A DNA stretch of 64,000 bases from Calothrix brevissima NIES-22 (GCF_002367995.1 NZ_AP018207.1:3285083-3349082); one strand, 5' to 3'. Positions 1 to 9,482 are shown, counted from the stretch's first letter. Notes: generated by a model from the letters alone, not told the origin. Numbers and translations are program-made.

Positions 1-105
1 GATACTAACAGCTATCGGCAAACAAAATAATAACCAATCTACCTGCTGCCAAGGTTTAACCCAATATTTCCAGCGAATTTTGGGGAGTGCACTTTTTAAT
101 AACAT
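1..105 (-). CDS. rodA: RodA/FtsW-type cell-shape protein, N-terminal end only
   Basis: This is the first 35 codons of a gene that runs off the left edge of the window. It starts at an ATG complementary to 103-105 and stays open to base 1. The peptide has a basic start (MLLKSALPKIRWKYW) followed by KPWQQVDWLLFCLPIAVSI, which looks like the cytoplasmic N-terminus and first membrane helix of the RodA/FtsW/SpoVE glycosyltransferases that polymerise peptidoglycan during elongation. It lies about 100 bases downstream of mrp on the same strand; I recall mrp-rodA adjacency from other cyanobacteria. Only the N-terminus is visible, so RodA rather than FtsW is inferred from the short N-terminus and the neighbour. 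Confidence 0.7.
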   Translation of the reverse strand, partial: MLLKSALPKIRWKYWVKPWQQVDWLLFCLPIAVSI

Positions 106-206
106 TGTGTGAGTTGAGACTTTAATTGGTAAATTTTAAATTTACTATCTATCTAAAATCTGTATTCCCAGGCTATGGCCCAGGAACCAGATAGAATTGA
201 ACTTTC

Positions 207-1277
207 TTATGTCAAAGCGGCAACTGATACTTTACCAGCAATAGACAATGCGATCGCACTTAGGGCTTTGGCGGACGCTGAATCTGGTTCCGCGACAACT
301 ACGGGTACACCATTATCACCACCTACTCTGGTAGAAATCTCTAGGGGGATGCGTCCTAACAACGGCACTCCTAGTTCTGATGCTGTCTTTTCACCGCCAC
401 CAGAACCAAAGATGTCATATTGTTTATCTGGCATATCTGGGGGGATAAAATAGCTCATATTTTCAACTATTCCCAATACAGGCACGTTCATCTGTTGGAA
501 CATCCGCAAGCCCTTGCGGGAATCTAGCAGAGATACAGTTTGCGGTGTAGTGACGATTACTGCTCCAGCCATCGGTACGGCTTGTGCTAAAGTTAACTGG
601 GCATCGCCGGTTCCGGGAGGCATATCGACAATTAAGTAGTCTAATTCTCCCCACTCAACTTGATAGAGAAATTGGCGAATCACACCATTTAACATTGGCC
701 CCCGCCAAATCACTGGCTGATCTCGGTCAATTAAAAAGCCCATTGAAACCAATTTCACGCCGTGATTAAATGCAGGTTCGAGGATTTCCCCTTTTTCCCC
801 TGGGCGGACTGTAATTTGGGCATCGCTGAGTCCCAGCATGGTGGGATCGTTGGGGCCGTAGATATCGGCATCCAGTAAACCTACTTTAGCGCCTGTCTGT
901 GCTAAAGCTACGGCGACGTTTACGGCTACGGTACTCTTACCTACACCGCCTTTACCACTGGAAACAGCAATGATATTTTTGACGCCAGCAATGCCAGTGC
1001 GATCGGGTAAACTTTTTTGTTGTGGTGTTTCGGCTGTAACTTCAATGCTGACATCTGTAACGCCTGGGAGCTTGTTCACCGCTTTTTTACAGTCTTCAAC
1101 GATAAACTCTCTCAAAGGACAGGCGGGTGTGGTTAACACTAATGTGAAACTAACCTTGCCAGCATCAATTTTGACATTGCGAATCATATTCAGTTCTACC
1201 AGACTTTTTTGCAGTTCTGGATCTTGTACTGGTCGCAACACTTCTAGAACCGAGCGGGAATCAAGGACATCGTACAT
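207..1277 (-). CDS. mrp: Mrp/ApbC family P-loop ATPase (Fe-S cluster carrier)
   Basis: The protein has 356 residues. An N-terminal DUF59/MIP18 domain (about 1-90) is followed by a ParA/MinD-like P-loop ATPase with the deviant Walker A SGKGGVGKS at 107-115 and the Mrp signature VDMPPGTGDAQL near 215. The family loads or carries Fe-S clusters in the cytosol. The CxxC pair that many Mrp/Nbp35 proteins carry after ENMSYF is absent here (FIPPDMPDKQYD), so cluster binding would need other cysteines. The start ATG fits the family N-terminus. The gene is transcribed toward rodA. Confidence 0.93.
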   Translation of the reverse strand: MYDVLDSRSVLEVLRPVQDPELQKSLVELNMIRNVKIDAGKVSFTLVLTTPACPLREFIVEDCKKAVNKLPGVTDVSIEVTAETPQQKSLPDRTGIAGVKNIIAVSSGKGGVGKSTVAVNVAVALAQTGAKVGLLDADIYGPNDPTMLGLSDAQITVRPGEKGEILEPAFNHGVKLVSMGFLIDRDQPVIWRGPMLNGVIRQFLYQVEWGELDYLIVDMPPGTGDAQLTLAQAVPMAGAVIVTTPQTVSLLDSRKGLRMFQQMNVPVLGIVENMSYFIPPDMPDKQYDIFGSGGGEKTASELGVPLLGRIPLEISTRVGGDNGVPVVVAEPDSASAKALSAIALSIAGKVSVAALT

Positions 1278-1430
1278 AAAAATTCAAATTTTTAATTTCA
1301 AAAAGAAGAATGCTTTTGTGGCAAGTAACTTAACTACTAATCTGGATATCCTATTGTGCCGCGATCGCTGTAACAAAACTTAAAAAAAGTACATAATAAA
1401 TTGATGGTAAATATTTGATTTACTAATAGA

Positions 1431-1555
1431 TTTGTCAATGGTCAATAGTCAATTGTCATTGGTCAGTTGTCAGTTGTCAGTTGTCAGTTGTCAGTTGTAA
1501 AAAGGTACTGACAGTCAACAGTCAACAGTCAACAGTCATCAGTCATCAGTCTGTG
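1431..1555. repeat. Heptamer tandem repeats (TCAGTTG)n and (TCAACAG)n
   Basis: Short runs of TCAGTTG units are followed after a spacer by runs of TCAACAG units. The two unit types are near complements, so the segment could fold into an imperfect long hairpin. Such strings are typical of Nostocales intergenic DNA. It separates mrp from the SRPBCC gene and has no coding potential. Confidence 0.8.
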
Positions 1556-1559
1556 AATT

Positions 1560-2084
1560 TTAGAAATCAAAACAACTGTCATTAAGGCTTTTTTTCTGAG
1601 TTGAGACTGCTTGTAATGCAGCTTTTTCTACGGCTTCAACTAAGCTACGCGCCACGCGATCGACGTAAGGACGGGAGAAAGACCAAATCAGGGGTGACAA
1701 CCAACCGCGTAGTGTTACAGAATAAGATAAACAAGTGCCGCAAACAGTGGACTCCACTCGATAAGTGATCCGTTCTTCAATTCCCGGAATCGCTAGGACT
1801 CGAATACTCAACATTTCTTGGGGATTGACAAGCTCAACAAAAATCCGAATGGGAATTGGTGAAAAGCGAGTGACAGCTTGGAAAATTAATCCGGGTTTGG
1901 GCACTAATCCATAGGGTACATTAGTGCTTTTGAGTAGCGGATGCCAAGAAACATCAGTGAAGTTGACGACTTGTTGCCAAAGTTCATCTACAGAAGCCGA
2001 ACTAATTTCTCGATATGTCCGCACTAGAGAAGCGCAAAATCGCCGACGTTGACGTTGAATGAATTTGGATAAACAACCCCGCAT
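1560..2084 (-). CDS. SRPBCC-like protein of unknown function
   Basis: The protein has 174 residues. After a basic N-terminus (KFIQRQRRRF) it reads like a START/SRPBCC lipid-binding fold: TYREISSASVDELWQQVVNF, the typical first strand and helix, then a central PGIEERITYRVES strand pair and a long C-terminal amphipathic helix (YVDRVARSLVEAVEKAAL). No catalytic residues can be assigned. SRPBCC proteins bind hydrophobic ligands. The ATG at 2084 is the only reasonable start. It stands alone between mrp and hemF, so context gives no substrate. Confidence 0.6.
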   Translation of the reverse strand: MRGCLSKFIQRQRRRFCASLVRTYREISSASVDELWQQVVNFTDVSWHPLLKSTNVPYGLVPKPGLIFQAVTRFSPIPIRIFVELVNPQEMLSIRVLAIPGIEERITYRVESTVCGTCLSYSVTLRGWLSPLIWSFSRPYVDRVARSLVEAVEKAALQAVSTQKKSLNDSCFDF

Positions 2085-2585
2085 TTGCCTAAACCTCCTA
2101 GCTCAACACTTTCTGGGAACTCTGGCATGGTGGGCAATTTTACTCAGCCCTCGCATCAAACTTTCTCAAAATTGCCCTAACTATAGCAAGCCCCTGTGGG
2201 TGCAAACACTAGTACAATCATTGGGAGTTAGCAACCCCCATGTGTAAAACACCATTTTTAATTTTGGTGTTCAATTCTTGAGCAGTTCAGTCTCAGACCT
2301 TGAATAATCAAGGTTGTGAGTGCTGGTAACTAATTCGCCAGAGTCTGGTGTAAATACCAGAACCTATTTATCAAGAAATAAAAAAAAACTTCGTCCAATA
2401 TACAAGCCTATACGCATTTGAGGGAAAATAACTCTAGTCTTGCTAATCAATCGTATAAATGCTTGACCAGTAAGAAAAAAGCAAATTTTACTTCATGTTT
2501 GGTTCAGAGATTGTTTTAGTTAAAAAATTTTAATTAAAGAATTTCTGGTTTTGGGAAATGTAATTTAGGTACGGGAATCTCTGCT
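2085..2585. other. Intergenic region with hemF promoter and two small hairpins
   Basis: No credible gene lies here. Two perfect small stems are visible: ACACCA..TGGTGT (about 2248-2271) and ACCTTGA-ATAA-TCAAGGT (about 2297-2314). The AT-rich 200 bases before hemF probably hold its promoter, but no convincing -35/-10 pair or regulator site can be named. Confidence 0.5.
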
Positions 2586-3647
2586 ATGTTGATCGACTCT
2601 CAAGCCCCTACTCTGTCTGTAGATTCATCAAAGTTCTTACCACCGACTGATGCAAAACAGCGAGTAAGTCGGTTTATGCAACAGTTACAGGATGAAATTA
2701 CTCAAGCTTTGACAAAGCTGGATGGTGTTGCTAGTTTTCATGAAGATAGTTGGCAACGTCCAGAAGGTGGTGGCGGGCGATCGCGTGTTTTGCGTGATGG
2801 GGCTATTTTTGAACAAGCTGGTGTAAATTTTTCTGAAGTTTGGGGTTCCCATTTACCGCCGTCAATTTTAACTCAACGCCCAGAAGCAGCCGGACATGGT
2901 TTTTATGCTACGGGAACATCTTTGGTGTTACACCCACGTAACCCCTATGTCCCCACTGTGCATTTAAATTATCGCTATTTTGAAGCTGGCCCAGTATGGT
3001 GGTTTGGTGGTGGCGCTGATTTAACACCTTACTACCCCTTTGCCGAAGATGCGCAACATTTCCATCAAACATTGAAGCAGGCTTGCGATCGCCATCACTC
3101 AGAATATTACCAAGTGTTCAAGCGCTGGTGTGATGAATACTTCTACCTCAAGCATCGCGGTGAAACTAGAGGTATTGGCGGTTTATTCTTAGATTACCAA
3201 GATGGTCAAGGTACTATCTATCACGGCCCCGATCCCAATGGCGAAGCTGCTAAATATAGCAACCAAGTAGGCGCATTACCACAAAGAACTTGGGAAGAAA
3301 TCTTTGCTTTAGTGCAAGATTGTGGTACAGCCTTTTTACCCGCTTATGTGCCCATTGTTGAACGCCGTCATCAAACTGAATATGGCGATCGCGAACGGAA
3401 TTTCCAACTTTATCGTCGGGGTAGGTACGTAGAATTTAACTTGGTTTATGACCGAGGCACAATTTTTGGTTTGCAAACCAACGGACGCACCGAATCAATT
3501 CTTATGTCCCTACCGCCTTTGGTACGTTGGGAATACGGGTATCAACCAGAAGCTAACACCCCAGAAGCCGAGTTATACGAAACTTTCTTAAAGCCCCAAG
3601 ATTGGATAAATTGGGCACCTACAACTAGTGCTGAATCAAGTAAGTAG
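2586..3647 (+). CDS. hemF: Oxygen-dependent coproporphyrinogen III oxidase
   Basis: At 353 residues this is full length for aerobic HemF, which oxidatively decarboxylates two propionates of coproporphyrinogen III to give protoporphyrinogen IX for haem and chlorophyll. Family landmarks are [17 protein letters not shown] near 55, [12 protein letters not shown] near 140, the signature stretch around [19 protein letters not shown] near 180-200, and [20 protein letters not shown] near 295. The ATG at 2586 gives the expected N-terminus. The gene is monocistronic, with divergent or distant neighbours. Confidence 0.97.
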   Translation: MLIDSQAPTLSVDSSKFLPPTDAKQRVSRFMQQLQDEITQALTKLDGVASFHEDSWQRPEGGGGRSRVLRDGAIFEQAGVNFSEVWGSHLPPSILTQRPEAAGHGFYATGTSLVLHPRNPYVPTVHLNYRYFEAGPVWWFGGGADLTPYYPFAEDAQHFHQTLKQACDRHHSEYYQVFKRWCDEYFYLKHRGETRGIGGLFLDYQDGQGTIYHGPDPNGEAAKYSNQVGALPQRTWEEIFALVQDCGTAFLPAYVPIVERRHQTEYGDRERNFQLYRRGRYVEFNLVYDRGTIFGLQTNGRTESILMSLPPLVRWEYGYQPEANTPEAELYETFLKPQDWINWAPTTSAESSK

Positions 3648-4039
3648 AGACGCAAGCTTTGAATAAAACCTTACAAGCTCTACGGTAAAAACTACAGGTG
3701 GTCAATTTGGTTTAAGTGCTTGCCAAATCTAGCCTTTATCTCTGTTTTATCTCCTGCTGACCTCAGCAATTGCCTCTACCTGTCTCCTGTTTTAGTGAGT
3801 TAAACTACTAAAGATAAGCACCGAGTAAAAAAAGGTGACATTTTTAGCTGTAACTTGTTAATCTCAAGTATCGGCATAAAATTCTTCTGTTAGTGGTGAG
3901 TCAATTAATTTACTAACTCACTGGATCTCATCCTCGCTACCACAGCCGGAAAACTTCCAGAAATGCAAGTTTTTTGGCTCACCAGTAACAGCTTTAAATA
4001 CAGTAGTTAATTTTCACAGAACTGCCATAGGGAGGCTCA
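3648..4039. other. Intergenic region between hemF and the STAS gene
   Basis: AT-rich sequence without a credible reading frame or strong hairpin. The last bases carry a clear Shine-Dalgarno sequence (GGAGG, 4031-4035) for the GTG-started gene at 4040. Confidence 0.5.
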
Positions 4040-4408
4040 GTGATTCAGATAGAGCAAAAAAGCTACCTTACCCAAGATGGTAATACCGTTATCGTCTTGA
4101 CACCGACTGGACGCTTAGACATCACCACTGCTTGGCAATTTCGCCTAAAGTTACAGGAATGTATTTCCAAACTCAGCCGCCATGTAGTTGTGAATCTGAG
4201 TCAGGTAAACTTTATTGATAGTTCCGGTCTAACTTCATTAGTAGCCGGGATGCGTGACGCGGATAAACTCAAAGGTAGCTTCCGGATTTGTAATGTCCAT
4301 ACAGAAGCAAAACTTGTGTTTGAAGTGACAATGATGGATACAGTCTTTGAAATTTTTGAAACAGAAGAAGAAGCTTTAGAAGGTGTACCCCGAAGCATAG
4401 CTAGTTAA
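4040..4408 (+). CDS. STAS-domain anti-sigma factor antagonist
   Basis: The 122-residue protein is a single STAS domain. It starts with GTG, and GGAGG five bases upstream fixes the start. The phosphorylatable serine lies in VNLSQVNFIDSSGLTSLVAG (about 55-75), the conserved D-S-S-G-L loop of SpoIIAA/RsbV proteins. In partner-switching systems the unphosphorylated protein releases a sigma factor from its anti-sigma kinase. No kinase or phosphatase adjoins it; the only such pair in the window is the icfG-like cluster at 47.5-49.5 kb, so a partner must be encoded elsewhere or shared. Confidence 0.85.
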   Translation: MIQIEQKSYLTQDGNTVIVLTPTGRLDITTAWQFRLKLQECISKLSRHVVVNLSQVNFIDSSGLTSLVAGMRDADKLKGSFRICNVHTEAKLVFEVTMMDTVFEIFETEEEALEGVPRSIAS

Positions 4409-4543
4409 AGCTATGCTGAGATATCTTGCTTTTTTTGGCAAAATTCTCACAACTGATGTTAACGAGTTGAAGAATTGAGGAAAAGTACAGAAGACGAAGT
4501 AGAGTCAAGACAAAATTTTTGTCTGCTACTTCGTAGTTACTTC

Positions 4544-5140
4544 TCAGTATTGCTGTCGTTTATTGTAGCGGTAAGGGCCAAAAATTGCGCCCCAAGTAGC
4601 TTTTCCAGTTGTAGTGTCAATTCCTTTATCGTAGCTGAGAAATTCTGTTGCTGAGGCGGCAAAACCTAAAGCAACTTGGATGGTGTTGTCTAGATAAGTA
4701 AAGCGACAGCTAGTATTTGGTGGTGGAGTCGCGACAAATTTATAGGAATTAGGCGCTATTGTTTCTGTTGTCACGGTGAGGACGCAACCTGGTAATAAAT
4801 CTATGCGATCGGGTGTTAAAGAATCGAGTAAATCAGGATTGCGTCCTGCACCTTTTAAACTATTTGGATCTTTAGGCATATAAAATTGCACTTGCAGGGG
4901 TGCATCAACTTCACGCCCTAGCTGTAAGCGCAAGATTCGTTGACGGTAAGGATTGTCTAGGCTAATAATATTGGCTTGTTCCGCAAACAATGTAATACTG
5001 TCTTCAGCAAACAGGTTAACAGGCCTTTGCCACAAGCGGAGATGAACGTACCAAACAGGATCGTTTAAAGCTTGTTCTTGGTTGTCAAATTCACCAGCCA
5101 AATACTGACCAAGAACTGTTAACTGTGAAGATAGGCTCAT
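4544..5140 (-). CDS. cpcT: CpcT/CpeT-family phycobilin:protein lyase
   Basis: The 198-residue protein has the CpcT/CpeT layout: an N-terminal helix LGQYLAGEFDNQEQAL, the strand VWYVHLRLWQRPV, the Y-R-Q-R-I-L motif (NPYRQRILRLQL), and a C-terminal GPYRYNKRQ. Members form a small beta-barrel that binds a bilin and attaches it to Cys-153 of phycocyanin or phycoerythrocyanin beta subunits. This supports a phycobilisome-containing host. CpcT rather than CpeT is inferred; sequence alone does not separate them. Confidence 0.85.
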   Translation of the reverse strand: MSLSSQLTVLGQYLAGEFDNQEQALNDPVWYVHLRLWQRPVNLFAEDSITLFAEQANIISLDNPYRQRILRLQLGREVDAPLQVQFYMPKDPNSLKGAGRNPDLLDSLTPDRIDLLPGCVLTVTTETIAPNSYKFVATPPPNTSCRFTYLDNTIQVALGFAASATEFLSYDKGIDTTTGKATWGAIFGPYRYNKRQQY

Positions 5141-5159
5141 AAATTTAGGTTTTGTTAAA

Positions 5160-5345
5160 AGTCCATAGTCAAAAGTCCATAGTCAAAAGTCAAAAGTCTA
5201 GAGTCGCTGGTTCATTCCACGGTTGACCATTGACCATTGACCATTGACCATTGACCATTGACCATTGACCATTGACCATTGACCATTGACCATTGACCAT
5301 TGACCATTGACCATTGACCATTGACCATTGACCATTGACTATTGA
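5160..5345. repeat. Tandem heptamer array (TTGACCA)n
   Basis: From about 5221 to 5340 the heptamer TGACCAT is repeated around seventeen times almost without error, preceded by AGTCCAT/AGTCAAA variants. It lies between the divergently transcribed cpcT and thf1 genes. The minus-strand reading frame through it (a WSMVNGQ repeat) is an artefact of the seven-base period. Confidence 0.9.
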
Positions 5346-5478
5346 CAACCCCAACGAGAAATCGATGATACATAGCTGAAAAATATTGTAAACCGCCCAC
5401 TCGCAAGTTGAAACCCGAACTTGGCAAACTAGCCTTTAAGCGAGACAATAAAAATACGTCGCCCTTAACATTTTCTTT

Positions 5479-6186
5479 GTGAATAACGTCCGTACTGTCT
5501 CTGATACAAAGCGAACTTTCTACACTCTGCACACCCGTCCAATCAATACGATTTACCGTCGGGTAGTGGAAGAGTTGATGGTGGAAATGCATCTGCTGTC
5601 AGTAAATGTCGATTTTAGCTACAATCCGCTTTATGGCTTGGGCGTCGTCACTGCTTTTGAGCGCTTTATGCAAGGCTACCAGCCAGAACGAGATAAGGAA
5701 TCTATTTTTAGCGCCTTATGTCAGGCTGTAGAGCAGGAAGAGCAACGCTACAAGCAAGATGCGGAACAATTGCGCGAGTTAGCTAAAAGTTTACCCGTCA
5801 ATGATTTAATTGGCTGGTTAAGTCAAAATACTCCCTTAGATAGAGATGCTAATTTGCAATCTCAACTCCAAGCGATCGCCAATAATTCTAACTTTAAATA
5901 TAATCGCTTGTTTGCTATTGGTTTATTTACCTTATTAGAATCGTCAGATCCAGAATTAGTCAAAGACGAAAAGCAACGCACCGAAGCACTGAAAAAAATT
6001 GCTAGCGGCTTGCATCTGTCTGATGAAAAACTAAGTAAAGATTTGGATTTGTATCGTTCTAATCTTGATAAAATCACTCAAGCTCTAGTAGTAATGGCTG
6101 ATATCCTCTCCGCCGATCGCAAAAAACGCGAACAGCGCAAACAACAATCTACTACTTCAGCTGCTCCTCCTAGTGCAAATGAATAG
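5479..6186 (+). CDS. thf1: Thf1/Psb29, photosystem II biogenesis and FtsH partner
   Basis: The 235-residue protein begins at a GTG codon. The N-terminus NNVRTVSDTKRTFYTLHTRP is the family hallmark and justifies that start. The rest is all-alpha, with YNPLYGLGVVTAFERFM and a charged C-terminal coiled coil (about 165-225). Thf1/Psb29 acts at thylakoids in photosystem II assembly or repair and stabilises FtsH complexes. The C-terminal tail is rich in Q, S and A. Confidence 0.95.
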   Translation: MNNVRTVSDTKRTFYTLHTRPINTIYRRVVEELMVEMHLLSVNVDFSYNPLYGLGVVTAFERFMQGYQPERDKESIFSALCQAVEQEEQRYKQDAEQLRELAKSLPVNDLIGWLSQNTPLDRDANLQSQLQAIANNSNFKYNRLFAIGLFTLLESSDPELVKDEKQRTEALKKIASGLHLSDEKLSKDLDLYRSNLDKITQALVVMADILSADRKKREQRKQQSTTSAAPPSANE

Positions 6187-6716
6187 TCCATAGTCAATAG
6201 TCAATAGTCAAAGCGTCTTGACTATCGACTGTGGACTCAAGATTTTGGTTTAAGTAGTCTCAGTAGTATTTTTTTATTGAAAAAATGCACCAAAGTCCTC
6301 GCGCCGTGGAGAGCTACCGGGCTTTAGATATGGGGGTAAGGCGCGTTTGAGAATTTTATTCGCTGTCAAAAAAATAGTAAGCCATGAGATAATATTGGTA
6401 TGTCGAAATTGGATTTGGCAATGTCTACCCAACAGAAACGGCTTTCCAGTAGACAAGAGACTGTCGCGTAGTCTCGTAGTGGGTAGAAACACACTGCTTG
6501 CTAATGGCATAACAATGTGTTTTTGGGGCGTGGGGATGAGTACGTCACGCCAGTTGCTTTAAGTCGGGAAACCCGCCCAACGCACTGGCTCCTCTGTTTA
6601 ATCGTAACCGCGCCTAAAGGTTCGGGGGATAGTGTTTCGGAACCTGAACAGGAACCAAGCCGCTATTTCTCAGGGCTACTAAAAGCCCCTGTATTTATGC
6701 GTGGGGAATGCGTTAC
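6187..6716. other. Intergenic region with dispersed palindrome, no gene recognised
   Basis: The start carries GTCAATA-type heptamers. The remainder is GC-richer and contains inverted pairs such as ACACACTGCTTG and a strong palindrome at 6549-6589. Overlapping short frames on both strands give no recognisable protein. The segment may be a remnant of a repetitive element. Confidence 0.4.
6549..6589. repeat. Palindromic dispersed repeat
   Basis: GCCAGT (6549-6554) pairs with ACTGGC (6584-6589), and inside it CGGG-AAA-CCCG forms a second stem. The type (CAGTTGC..AAGTCGGGAAACCCGCC) is, from memory, a frequent intergenic repeat in Nostocales genomes. It would form a compact two-stem hairpin if transcribed. 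Confidence 0.65.
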
Positions 6717-7082
6717 TTATACACCTAATATTTGGTAAGCTATACTTTGAATGATAGTGAGTGCCAGCGCTACAAAAACAGCACTCCAAATGTTATAACG
6801 CAAGCGAAAACCATCTACTAACCAACCAGCAATACTCAAACAAACAACAGCCATCATAAAGGTAAACAAGTCGGCTAACCAGTTGAGCGTGAGTAAACTT
6901 GTAACTGTAAATACAAAGTGTAGAATTGGCCTAACTATTGTGGTGAAGATACTTATGATTATTGCTAATAATAAGGCTTTACCCAGAGTATCAATCTCTA
7001 GTCCTAAGGGTAATTTGCAAATAATTAACAAGCTAATAAATGTCACTAACCACACTATCAAAAGTATCCCAACTTCATTCAT
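6717..7082 (-). CDS. Four-helix membrane protein, phage holin family IV-like
   Basis: The 121-residue protein is almost entirely hydrophobic, with four predicted membrane helices (about 3-22, 35-55, 60-85, 95-118). A polar loop P-x-L-x-x-x, the central LNWLADLFTF and a G-W-x-V-D-G-F motif match the small membrane family annotated as phage holin superfamily IV (PF04020). In free-living bacteria its job is unknown and probably not lysis. I chose the ATG at 7082 over a GTG six bases upstream; AGGGG lies at suitable spacing. Confidence 0.65.
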   Translation of the reverse strand: MNEVGILLIVWLVTFISLLIICKLPLGLEIDTLGKALLLAIIISIFTTIVRPILHFVFTVTSLLTLNWLADLFTFMMAVVCLSIAGWLVDGFRLRYNIWSAVFVALALTIIQSIAYQILGV

Positions 7083-7324
7083 TGCCACAACCCCTGAAAC
7101 GTAAATGGCGATTGGCGATAAATTACTCAGTCTATTAAGAGAAAAAGTTTTGGAACCCCACCAATTATTTGTAAATTAGCAGATTTATTTTCTCTTTACA
7201 AAAAATATTTTAGATATCTTTATGTTTAGAGCAATTAGGGCAGGATTACTAAGATGGGAATTAAGTATATAAACAACACAAATTAAGATAAGGGAGAATT
7301 TCTCCCTCATCTTGCTTGATTCTT

Positions 7325-8011
7325 TTATCTCCTTTTTGGTGCCGAGTTTGTTGTTCCAGGGGCTACATTTTGGTTAGGTTGTGTGGAATTAGGAACGACA
7401 GGCGTAATTTGCGGATTTACGGGATTAATACTTGTTTCTGGTTGGGGTTGAGTTGGGGTTAGGGGAAAATTAGGGTTAGCACCTTGGGGAGTGACACCGG
7501 GGAGTGGTTCACTATTAGGTTCCGTTGTACCAGGATTAATGGGGAAAGATGGGATTACAGGGGCGTTGGGATCTGTAGATGTTTGGGGCGGCCCTGGTAT
7601 AATTCCCAAAGATACGCGATCGCCTCCTACCTGACGCAGTAAATCCAAAGTTTCGATGACATCGTTGTATGTTGCTGTCCGCGATGCATTCAGGACTAAA
7701 ACGCCGTTGGGATTTGCTTGGACGTAACGCTTTAACACCTCTGCTAATTGTTCTCTAGTGACCATGTTTTTTTCTACATAGGTCTGACCGACAGCATCAA
7801 TGGTTACTGGTAAGATATTACTATTAGCTTGGAGCGCGCCTGTAGGTGATGTCCCACTGTTTGCTTTGGGCAAATCGATATTAATTGCTTGTTGACGAGT
7901 AAATTGCAAAGCTGCTAGCAAAAAAAACGTCAAAATGCAAAAAATGACATCAATTAAGGGAATGAGTTGAATTTGGACTTCTTCAACTGGAGTATGCAAA
8001 TGAACTTTCAT
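7325..8011 (-). CDS. exbD: ExbD/TolR-type biopolymer transport protein
   Basis: The protein starts at the ATG giving MKVHLHTPVEEVQIQLIPLI, the usual cyanobacterial ExbD N-terminus (an upstream in-frame TTG is unlikely). One membrane helix follows (about 17-37, with the conserved Asp in IPLIDVIFCILTFFLL), then a periplasmic domain (50-140). The tail (about 145-228) is low-complexity Pro/Asn/Thr, longer than usual. Together with ExbB it uses proton flow to energise TonB-dependent uptake or envelope processes. It lies 39 bases downstream of exbB. Confidence 0.92.
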   Translation of the reverse strand: MKVHLHTPVEEVQIQLIPLIDVIFCILTFFLLAALQFTRQQAINIDLPKANSGTSPTGALQANSNILPVTIDAVGQTYVEKNMVTREQLAEVLKRYVQANPNGVLVLNASRTATYNDVIETLDLLRQVGGDRVSLGIIPGPPQTSTDPNAPVIPSFPINPGTTEPNSEPLPGVTPQGANPNFPLTPTQPQPETSINPVNPQITPVVPNSTQPNQNVAPGTTNSAPKRR

Positions 8012-8050
8012 GATCTTACACTCTGCCTGCTTCAAAAATAGAAGTCTTAA

Positions 8051-8809
8051 TTATTGCTCAGGGTCTATAGAATCATTCCCCTCTGATACTTCGGGAGAAC
8101 TAGAAAATTTGTTTCTACCGCGTTTCCGGGGCGGATTAACATTTTCCTTGGGAGGTTCCCGCAAAATTATCGATGTACTATTGCTAAAGTCTGGCGGTGA
8201 TTGACGGTAAAGCAACTCTAATTCATTTCCTGCTTTGCGAAAAACTTTTACCTGGTTAACCACAAAACTTTGAAACAGGCGGTAAAATACCAAACCGACA
8301 ATTGCAATAATTAGACCTGTAGCTGTAGTAATTAATGCTGTACCAATACCTGCGGGAACATCAGCTACGGCGTTAGTACCAAATTCTCCCAGCTTAAGAT
8401 TACCTACAGATTGTTGTAAACCTAACACAGTACCCAACAATCCCAGCATCGGCGCTAGTGCAATGACAGCTTCTAAAAGTTTTTCCCCTCGTCGCATTCC
8501 GGCTAATTCATCTTCGGCTGTGGCTTCTAAAGCCAAGCGAAAGGTTTCTGCATCGCTTTTGACGAGTTTTAAGGGAGCATAAAGAAATCTACCGATAGGT
8601 TGATTTGTTGCTTGTCTAGCAATATCTGCTGCAACTTCCCAATTCTCGCCAGCTGCATCTAAAACGCGATTGACAATTTCTTGTTCTTGAGTCAAAATAC
8701 GCAGCCAGAACCACAGGCGCTCAAAAATTACGCTCAAAGCTAAAATAGACAGCGCCAGCAAAGGCCACATAGCCGGGCCACCTTTGTGAAACAAATCTAA
8801 AATATCCAC
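8051..8809 (-). CDS. exbB: MotA/TolQ/ExbB proton channel protein
   Basis: The 252-residue protein starts with GTG behind a strong GGAGG. It has three membrane helices (about 12-32, 112-135, 155-180) with the family segment LEAVIALAPMLGLLGTVLGL and the pore-lining TALITTATGLIIAI. The C-terminus (from about 205) is basic and disordered. It forms the pentameric proton channel with the adjacent ExbD. No TonB or TonB-dependent receptor lies nearby, so the energised partner is not shown here. Confidence 0.93.
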   Translation of the reverse strand: MDILDLFHKGGPAMWPLLALSILALSVIFERLWFWLRILTQEQEIVNRVLDAAGENWEVAADIARQATNQPIGRFLYAPLKLVKSDAETFRLALEATAEDELAGMRRGEKLLEAVIALAPMLGLLGTVLGLQQSVGNLKLGEFGTNAVADVPAGIGTALITTATGLIIAIVGLVFYRLFQSFVVNQVKVFRKAGNELELLYRQSPPDFSNSTSIILREPPKENVNPPRKRGRNKFSSSPEVSEGNDSIDPEQ

Positions 8810-9105
8810 TGTTTAAATCTCCTCCCTCCACTACCAAAATAAATATCGCAAAGCACTTTAATTCTAAAGATTAATGCACAATTACCATAGTCTGATGGCG
8901 AATTTACCATTAATTTGCTGACAAATTCGATTTATATAAGCTCATCAACCAGGATGGTTATCACAGCTAGGTTTGGCTATTTGAAAATAAAAAATTGCAA
9001 ATTTAAATACTTTTGTAGCATCTTCCAGACATAGTTGGGCGGTTATTCCCACCGGGAGTTTTGAGCATAATTTGTCAAAATTAAAGGTAACTGGAGGTTC
9101 AAAAC

Positions 9106-9420
9106 ATGAAATTTTCAATTCAATCAGTTTACACCTGGTATCGCAGTTTGCTACAAAATCCTAAATATCGTTGGTGGGTAATTTTAGGAACTCTTGTTTA
9201 TATTCTTAGTCCTATTGATATAGCCCCTGACTTTATCCCGATTGTCGGTGAAATTGATGATGTGTTGCTGCTGACTTTGCTGGTTACTGAGGTATCTGGA
9301 CTAGTGATTGAAGGCTGGAAAACACGTAAAGGTAATGTAGAAACTAGCACTACTTATACATCTGAGGATAATACCGCCACCGCAAATACTGTCGATGTTG
9401 ATGCTACCCCTGTCAAGTAG
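9106..9420 (+). CDS. YkvA/DUF1232 family small membrane protein
   Basis: The 104-residue protein has GGAGG nine bases before its ATG. The core (residues 10-65) contains the DUF1232 motif: a WWVILGTLVYILSPIDIAPD helix, then FIPIVGEIDDVLLL and a second helix. The function of the family is unknown. The C-terminal third is polar and Thr-rich. A Rho-independent terminator follows. Confidence 0.85.
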   Translation: MKFSIQSVYTWYRSLLQNPKYRWWVILGTLVYILSPIDIAPDFIPIVGEIDDVLLLTLLVTEVSGLVIEGWKTRKGNVETSTTYTSEDNTATANTVDVDATPVK

Positions 9421-9447
9421 TTTTTTAAAAAAAATAACATTTAAAAA

Positions 9448-9482
9448 CCCCCTAACTTTGGCTAAGGTAGGGGGATATTTTT
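9448..9482 (+). terminator. Rho-independent terminator after the DUF1232 gene
   Basis: CCCCCTA (9448-9454) pairs with TAGGGGG around a loop of about a dozen bases, followed by ATATTTTTTATT. Position just after the stop codon fits termination of the plus-strand gene. Confidence 0.7.

Noticed and set aside
1431-1555. CRISPR array
   Set aside because: Units are seven bases without spacers, and no cas genes are present; these are simple tandem repeats.
5212-5592. 126-codon minus frame with WSMVNGQ repeats
   Set aside because: It is a translation of the seven-base tandem repeat and overlaps thf1 in antisense.
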